A stretch of 64,000 nt of DNA from Petunia secreta (taxonomy: Eukaryota; Streptophyta; Magnoliopsida; Solanales; Solanaceae), in assembly GCA_029990175.1 (NCBI GenBank), contig JARKIP010000051.1, positions 3,054,501-3,118,500 of the forward strand, read 5' to 3'. Position numbers and translations under genes: made by a program. Positions 57,388 through 64,000 of this stretch are shown piece after piece (position 1 is the first letter of the stretch; every line of letters starts with the position of its first letter). The notes beneath the pieces are model-generated. The model saw only the letters and a program-made list of their open reading frames with translations, searched no databases and was not told the DNA's origin.

Positions 57388-60300
57388 CTCTTGAGAGGAA
57401 GATGATATAACTAATAACCGATCTGAATGATCAGGGCTTCCAGAATTCAATATGAGAGGTTGTTTTACAGCAATGCGTGCCATCTCGACATCAAGAAATC
57501 CAAATTCCACCATCCTTTTCAAAACTCTAGCTTGGAACACCTTTCCTCTGGGGGCATCACATCACAGCTTTATGTAGTCAGACAAGCAATATAATGCGAA
57601 TTTCACCATAGGTGGCAAAGACTATCAGGTCTCCCAAAGGATATCTATTGGTAAGACTCCATAAAAAGTGGGATTTATAATCTTAATGGTGACATGATGG
57701 TGTAAAATTTCTTTATACTGACAGAGTATATAACTTAAACTCATGTAGTGCAGAAGAACCTCATAAGAATGTCCGAACTGAAGAAGCTACATTTAACAGG
57801 GAAAAAGTAAGGTACAAGTTTCTACAAAGCTACAAACCTGGTGGAGTCCCTAAATGGTGAGCGGAGCTCTGGTGCTGGAATCATTGCTGCAAGCATAGCA
57901 CATTCCCCCAAGCTAAGAAGGGATACATGCTTCCCAAAATAAAATTGTGATGCAGATTGAACACCATAAATTCCGTGTCCCCAATATATCTGTTTTGCCA
58001 ATAAATTTCAGCTTTCTCAGTTTTCTTTCCATCCTAGTTCCACAATCTATCCATAAACCAATTGGTTTAAAAGAATAACAGAATTACTATGAAGAAGCAA
58101 AAGCAAAATGCATTTACTTTTAAGTCCCTGAAGTAAATTTATGAATGAATTTATGATAGCAATGAATGAAGCTGTACTTGACCTTACACAAGTAAGCACT
58201 CAAGATCTCCGATTTTGAGATTGTACCATCCAGTGCCAGAGCCAAAATCATCTCAACAAATTTCCTCAAGAATGTGCGTTCATTCTTCAAGAACGAGTTT
58301 TTGACAAGCTGCGACAGATGAGATGTTTAAAATGAATTAACAGACAAACATGGATAACCTGAGATAGAAACCACACAGCCCTTGCGCTTCCAATTAATAG
58401 AACTAAATGGAAGGTAAATAATGAGAATAAAGAACATGTTACTTTGGTAGGCCATATCATTTTCTAACTAGAGAAGCAGAAAATTAAACTACTGTTGAAG
58501 AACCTAGAAGCTGATATTGAATCCTGGGTCTCCTCTCATTTGAACGGCTGCTAAACTGTAGATGTTCCACACTGAAATTTCCTGTTGATTCGTTTTGACC
58601 TAACATTCTCTGCGTTATTCTAATTTTGAGGACTTAATATAGCCCAAACATAGCATCCTCCATGCCAGTTTTATACGATTCTGCACTAAAACATCTTGTT
58701 TTTAGTATAATTAGTGTTAGTTTTTCTCTGAATTGTTATGTTATCTCTTGTCCATTTAGGGTGGAAGAGGGCCAAGATTTAATATCTGATCTGACATAGA
58801 GATTTGAGCCTTGCATCAGTTACCAGACACAGACGGCAAACACATTCACTGGATTAAACAAGTTTGAATCAAGAGTTAAGAAAGGAATGCATTCCCTTTT
58901 TGGTAGAAATTCAATTTTCATGTTTCTTCATGAGTAATGTAATATGTATTTGGACTACATTTACAGATTATCTGCACTCCCCTTCTGTAGAATCAAGGGG
59001 TTCCTGGTAGACTCTATCTTGGACCCGAGATCTGTTGTGACGAAATATAAGAGAAATAAGCATTGGAGCTCGTAGAGGTTGTTTGACAAGTATTTGCTTG
59101 TGGATATAAAATGACATCATTCTGGCCTCCAGCTTCATCCATGGTTGATGCCTCAGCAAAACGTCGCCCATAGAAGCGTAAAAAGTTCAGCGATTCCATT
59201 CTTGGCTCGGTCAATGGTACATCGCCCTCCAACATGCCAACTACATTAGCCATAGTCGGCCTGAGAGTTGGCTCCTCATGGACACAGCACAATGCTATCC
59301 GCACAAACTTCTGAATATCTCCAGCACTGACCCGCCCTTCAAGTTTTGGGTCAGCAAGTTCGAGGTACCTTCCTTGCTCATGCATCTCTAATGCAAATAA
59401 AGGGAAATAAACAAGTCCCTGTGCTGATGAAGATGATGAGTGATCTCCAGTGGAATTATCATCAAGGCTGTGACTTTGTGTTCTTAAACAGCAGTTTTTC
59501 CTTCCACTCACGATTTCAAGGAGTACCATTCCAAAGCTATAGACATCAGTTTTGTCTGAAAGTGCAGAACTTGTGAGCCATTCAGGAGCAAGGTAGCCAC
59601 GTGTACCTCGCATTGTTGTGATTAGACTGGACTGTTCACGATTTAGAAGCTTGGAGAGGCCAAAATCAGATATTTTTGCCTGAAAGTTATCATGCAAGAG
59701 AATGTTCTCTGGCTTCACATCACAGTGGATGATCTTTTGATCGCAGCCACTATGCAAGTAAGCAAGTCCACGAGCAGAACCAAGTGCTATCTCAACTCGT
59801 TCTTGCCATTCTAAGACTGGTGCATTACCAAAAAGAGTGCGATCAAGCGACCCACGATTCATATATTCATAAACCAATAGGCGTTGTCTCTCTTGAGCAC
59901 AGAAACCTTTCAACTTGACTAAGTTTATGTGGTGAATATTACTGATGATTGCAATCTCAGTAACAAAATCTCTCCGCCCTTGAATGCCTAAATTCGTTAT
60001 CTTCTTTACTGCAACCAGAGTTTTGTCAGGGAGCACACCCTTATATACAGATCCAAAGCCTCCTGTCCCAATCTGAGTCATAAAATTTTCGGTTGCAGCC
60101 TCAAGCTCTTTGTACACAAACCTTACAGGTAATCCTGGGATAGAGAAGGCATCCAAATCCTCAGAAGAAGGAGAATTGGGTTGGCTAGGTTTTAACTTTA
60201 TCTTCCCCATTCTTTGGGGTCTATTAGATCTTCTCCAGTACATGAAACCCAGCGCCATCAGGAGGAAGACTCCAGTAAAAGGTAATAGCACCACTGCAAC

Positions 60301-63300
60301 TAAAGGAAAGTCCACAGATTCCTGATCAAAATCATTACTATCTCCAAAGGTTGTCGAAGCTCCAACCAGGATCTTAACAAACCCCACCAGATCATTATTA
60401 CTTTTTCTCCTTAACATAATTGACCCTAATTCGTCTTCAAGTTTGTAACAAGAACCAGATGAGTTTGCATAGAATATCCCCAAGCATGAACAGTCTACTG
60501 AGCAGAGATTTTGACACACCGATAAACTTACCCCATACCTGAAGGGCATGGTAAAATCAGTAGTGAAGTAGTCGGTACCTAAGCCAAGACTTATGTACGA
60601 CTCAGAGGAAGAATTTGACAGACTGCTATAATTGGTGGAGTTACAAGAATTTGGCAAAGAATAAGAACCTTCACTAGGCACACAGTCGCTTGAATTATGT
60701 GATTTAAGATTGAAGTTAGCAGGACAGGAACATATAGGATTATCTGATAACACACCGGAGCTGCATACACCAAGCCCCCCACAAACATAAGGTACTCTAC
60801 ACCCATCTACTGGCCCAACAAAATCCCGTCTGATGTCACGGCCAACAAAACTGCTAACGATCAACTGACCTGAATCATCTAACTTGGCAATTCGGAAAGT
60901 GGATGGTAACAAGTTCACCATTATCACAACCACAGAACCATTTTGACCAAAAAGATACAGACCTGTTTGATTGACAGCCATGTATTCCACTGCATAATTT
61001 GAATTAGTATAAGCTTTGGTTTCCATGGACAATTTCCAGTATGTCTGACCTTGCCATTGTAAAATAGCATCAGAAGCAGTCAAAGCAAGCCTATAATGAC
61101 CCTTTGACAAGACATCACCTGATATTGTACTTGAAAGCATCATGCCAACAGGCAACTTCTGTCCAATAACAATTGTATCTGTCGGATTATTAAAGCTTTC
61201 CCAAAGTGTCCCATTAAACTGATCAAGGAGAAGGAGATTTCCAGCCTCAGTTAGCAGCATCGCATATACTACTTTCTTTAACGGTGGAGTTGACCACTTA
61301 AAACTGCCATCTTTTTCAGTAATATTGATACCATTCTTGGTCAGCCTCATAATTCCTGAATCTGAGACAGGTGCATCACCATTCGCGGACCAGATAATGG
61401 TATTCGACTCCACATGGATAACACACAAATAAAAATTAACTTGTCCTGCTGAACCAGGATTGAAGATAGCAGCTTTGAATGTCCCATTGCGAGAAAACAA
61501 GAAACTTCCAGTGTTATCAATAAAGTGGAGATTGGAAGCGGTAAAGTTGGGATACACAAATTCTTTCAACGTAAAACAAAAGACAGGAGTACTGGACAAG
61601 GATAAAACGAGAAAGAATAAGATGGACAACTCCATATAGAGTAATGATGAAGAAACGGCTTGGCTGGATAATGTATAGATGAGGCTGGAATTGGAATTGG
61701 TCTACTCTTACTTTCTGCATTTGCTTTTTCATACATCCCTCTAATATATTTTAAAGTTGACTATTGATTTACACCAACTTGATATTGATTGGTGACCGAG
61801 TAGATATAAGTGTCAACTGAGATGGTGTAAAATATAACATTTGCAGCGTCTATCTGGCACTACTGCCTGAATCCATGGTTATTACTAGTAAGAACATTGA
61901 ACATGTCATGAACCATGACCTCATATCATATACTTCTAAAGCCATTATTCAAACAAATGGCATCGTTTACTTCGAATTTTATATTCAGTTGAGATGGTGA
62001 CAGTACTCCATTTGATTAATCCAACTAGACTAGAGGTTTGCTTACAACTCTAAAGAAACAGCACAAGAAAGATCACTTGTAGCAGTACTCATGGAGTTAT
62101 GGTTCAATCTTTATTTTATTTATTAGAGATAACTGAGGTGACAGCAACTGTTACCTAAATTAAGTCTTTATTGAGGCATCATACACCCACCTTGCGCACA
62201 CTTTTGGCTAATATATTCTGGTCAACTGACAGCCTATTTCTTGTCTAAAATATACTGCCATATGCACACCACCCTACTTCTACAATTTAGAATGTCAAGC
62301 CTTAACAACGCCCCATTGAATATCTAAATCTGTAAAAGAGCTTTTTTTTATTTATTTATTTATTTATTTATTTATTTTTTTTTTTTGGGAATTGAGGAAT
62401 TCTCAAAGCTAGTGACACACGATTCAAAAGCCAATTGATAATGAACATGCCCCTCTATCCTCCTCTATTTAAGTACCAAACTTTTGTCTGTGATGACATG
62501 TCCTTAACTCACACATTACAAATTGAGCTTCTGCTACTAGATCAAAGCTAGGGGCCGGGGGCAAATTTCTAACGAATTATCCCCTTTAATTTAAAACTTT
62601 TCAATTTACCTTTGATGGAATAATTTTTGGTTACACAAATGTTTATGACTTATTTTAATATCATAAGTTTTATAAAAAAGAAAAAGTTATTTTATAAACT
62701 CCGTATTCAATCAGAAATGATCACATAAATTAGGCTGGGGCAAGTATGCTAGTAAAAAGACAACATGGGTTCATGAAAAACACTAGGTGATTTTTTCCTG
62801 GATACACATAGTTATCAGTAGTTTCTTTATCAGTATTTTCTTTACCGTGTGTAGTTTCATTTTATTTTTGCTAGCATGTTTTTAAATATTTTTCCTTGAG
62901 CTGAGGTTCTATCGGAAACAGCCTCTCCATCTTGGTGGGGTTAAGGTCGCGTACATCTCACCCTCTCCAGACCCCACTTGTTGAACTAAATTGGGTATGC
63001 TAATGTTGTTGTACACCTACTCAATACCTGTTCTAATAGGAGGTAGCAGGTACAGGTAGAATTAGTGGAAATGCACATAAACTGGCCCCGACACAACATG
63101 GGTTCATTGAGACAAAATAACAAACAACTTATCTACATCTACATACATATTTATATGTACCTGTTGAGTAATAGTACTACCACCACCAAGAGAAGAAAGT
63201 GATATAACAGCACGTGCAACACCAACTGGATCAATCCCAACATGTTGAAAGAATCTTTTGTCTTCATAAGCAACCACAGCTTTAATCAAATATTTAGGAC

Positions 63301-63664
63301 AATTAATCATAAGCTCAGAATTAGCAGCTTGTTTAGAAAATGTAATAAGTTGGGTCCATCTTTGAGGAAAATTAGGTAGAAGTATGTTTGTTGAAATAAT
63401 ACGTAGTGAAAGTAGTGTGCATGAAAATGTTAAAAGTATAAATGTTTTTGTTAAAAATGAATTGTGTGTGTTATGTTGGGAAAAGCAAATAAGTTGGAAT
63501 TTATTGTTATGTTTGTAATTTAAAGAGATTTTTTTGGTGATAGAATTAGTATAAGGGAAGTTTGTAGTAGAGGATATGTGGTGAAATGATAATGTATTAA
63601 TTTTATTGAATGAAAGTTTTGGGATTAATGTTGGTTGATTGGAGAATGGTAAAGATAATGCCAT
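57388..63664 (-). CDS. Peptidoglycan glycosyltransferase (GT51), plastid-type; exons 1-4
   Basis: Exons 63664-63161, 58308-58183, 57989-57838 and 57547-57388 have GT-AG introns and consistent phases (0, 0, 2), giving 314 residues so far. GT51 enzymes polymerise lipid II into glycan strands at a membrane. Residues 1-70 are Ser/Thr/Asn-rich with almost no acidic residues, like a plastid transit peptide, and about 73-92 is a hydrophobic anchor. All five motifs are visible: YEDKRFFQHVGID (Glu134), GGSTITQQLVKN, RKFVE (Glu187), GHGIYGVQSAS and a LSLGECAMLAAMI...PFRD block. Glu134 and Glu187 align with the two catalytic glutamates of bacterial PBP1b. No transpeptidase domain follows. The last exon(s) were not located. 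Start is the first Met. Intron 1 (4,852 bases) contains the receptor kinase gene. Confidence 0.88.
59014..61635 (-). CDS. G-type lectin S-receptor-like Ser/Thr protein kinase
   Basis: An intact intronless frame of 873 residues. Signal peptide about 1-21; bulb-type lectin domain about 35-160; many N-x-S/T sites; cysteine-rich EGF/PAN-like part about 279-410; membrane segment about 443-467; kinase about 518-803. The kinase has GTGGFGSV (523-530), Lys544, catalytic loop HCDVKPEN (Asp639), DFG 657-659 and APEW 683-686. The residue before the catalytic Asp is Cys, so it is a non-RD kinase, a class common among immune receptors. It resembles Arabidopsis At5g35370-type kinases by recollection. It would sit in the plasma membrane and sense an extracellular ligand (unknown). 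The gene lies on the same strand within intron 1 of the GT51 gene. Confidence 0.95.
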   Translation of the reverse strand: MELSILFFLVLSLSSTPVFCFTLKEFVYPNFTASNLHFIDNTGSFLFSRNGTFKAAIFNPGSAGQVNFYLCVIHVESNTIIWSANGDAPVSDSGIMRLTKNGINITEKDGSFKWSTPPLKKVVYAMLLTEAGNLLLLDQFNGTLWESFNNPTDTIVIGQKLPVGMMLSSTISGDVLSKGHYRLALTASDAILQWQGQTYWKLSMETKAYTNSNYAVEYMAVNQTGLYLFGQNGSVVVIMVNLLPSTFRIAKLDDSGQLIVSSFVGRDIRRDFVGPVDGCRVPYVCGGLGVCSSGVLSDNPICSCPANFNLKSHNSSDCVPSEGSYSLPNSCNSTNYSSLSNSSSESYISLGLGTDYFTTDFTMPFRYGVSLSVCQNLCSVDCSCLGIFYANSSGSCYKLEDELGSIMLRRKSNNDLVGFVKILVGASTTFGDSNDFDQESVDFPLVAVVLLPFTGVFLLMALGFMYWRRSNRPQRMGKIKLKPSQPNSPSSEDLDAFSIPGLPVRFVYKELEAATENFMTQIGTGGFGSVYKGVLPDKTLVAVKKITNLGIQGRRDFVTEIAIISNIHHINLVKLKGFCAQERQRLLVYEYMNRGSLDRTLFGNAPVLEWQERVEIALGSARGLAYLHSGCDQKIIHCDVKPENILLHDNFQAKISDFGLSKLLNREQSSLITTMRGTRGYLAPEWLTSSALSDKTDVYSFGMVLLEIVSGRKNCCLRTQSHSLDDNSTGDHSSSSSAQGLVYFPLFALEMHEQGRYLELADPKLEGRVSAGDIQKFVRIALCCVHEEPTLRPTMANVVGMLEGDVPLTEPRMESLNFLRFYGRRFAEASTMDEAGGQNDVILYPQANTCQTTSTSSNAYFSYISSQQISGPR
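62346..62386. repeat. (TTTA)n microsatellite with poly(T)
   Basis: About eight TTTA units followed by a T run. Confidence 0.9.
62895..63016 (+). mobile_element. Solanaceae-type SINE copy
   Basis: GAGCTGAGGTTCTATCGGAA...CCCTCTCCAGACCCCACTTG...GGTATGCTAATGTTGTTG, the same family as 56937-57085. Confidence 0.85.
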
Positions 63665-64000
63665 GTGATTTTAAGTGTCAATTGACTTGGTAGATCTAGT
63701 ACTTAAACATGGTCATTGTACTTTAATTTGTTACAACTGAACACCTTTGTCTTTTGGAGGGGGTCATAGCCCTGTCCAAACTGCATTCGTGACCAAATTA
63801 AAGTGAATATAGAATGTAAGATGAGAGATTTAGTATCCACTCCATGGCATCGGACATACAGTCCAAAGCTTGAGCTAACAGATGGGCACACTAATTTGCT
63901 GATCATTTGACAAAAAATAAGGAAATAGAAATAAAGTCGTACAAGAGCGCTTTGTAATCATAAATAATAACATCAAAATAAGGGTTGTTGCCGCAAGGTT
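63665..64000. other. Upstream region of the GT51 gene, no further gene seen
   Basis: The last 336 bases should contain the promoter of the minus-strand GT51 gene. The short minus frame at 63703-63906 has no recognisable features. Confidence 0.5.

Larger units (their letters stand above)
61736..63103. other. Spacer within GT51 intron 1 / upstream of the kinase gene
   Basis: No gene. It holds an (ATTT)n run at 62346-62386, a SINE, and AT-rich sequence that must include the kinase promoter. Confidence 0.6.

Noticed and set aside
54471..57388. Direct splice from GT51 exon 4 to the exon starting at 54532
   Set aside because: Phase 0 donor joined to that acceptor gives GAT TAG at once; a different phase is needed, so the link is left open.

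Overview
The window is nuclear DNA from a flowering plant, most likely a member of the Solanaceae. Genes have GT-AG introns and sit in long AT-rich spacers full of retrotransposons, MITEs and short SINEs. The SINE sequences look like the Solanaceae family with a GGTAAGGT...CCCCAGACCCCACTTGTGGGA core. This assignment rests on recognition by eye, not on a search. No prokaryotic, organellar or CRISPR sequence was seen.

Layout. 1-10 kb: gene-free repeats, including a 51-bp minisatellite, a 2.7-kb non-autonomous LTR element (1683-4407), a stretch resembling Tat/Ogre LTR sequence, and a ~105-bp tandem repeat. 11.1-18.7 kb: a complete but decayed Ty1/copia element with a 5-bp target duplication. 19.7-36 kb: a direct duplication of a three-exon cystatin-like gene (214 and 177 residues). 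Between the two copies lie two pseudogenes on the minus strand, a 2OG-Fe(II) oxygenase and a GH47/EDEM alpha-mannosidase-like gene; the second carries a 1,000-bp hAT element in an intron. 36-42 kb: a cluster of DNA-transposon derivatives. 42.0-50.2 kb: an intronless calcium-binding (CML-type) gene cut in two by a very young, apparently intact Ty3/gypsy element. 50.6-56.5 kb: Mutator-like, Stowaway-like and hAT-like elements, a SINE with a 16-bp target duplication, and two orphan exons.

57.4-63.7 kb holds the most interesting locus: a minus-strand gene for a peptidoglycan glycosyltransferase (GT51, the penicillin-binding-protein transglycosylase domain), with a plastid-type N terminus, all five family motifs and both catalytic glutamates. 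A complete intronless G-type lectin receptor kinase gene (873 residues) lies in its 4.85-kb first intron on the same strand.

Functional picture: the likely working host genes are the two cystatin-like copies, the receptor kinase and the GT51 gene. The calcium sensor is interrupted, but it could still be expressed as a truncated protein with a retrotransposon-encoded tail. The two LTR families that share U3-coding tails also share arrays of GC-rich inverted-repeat motifs upstream of the TATA box, with a different core in each family.
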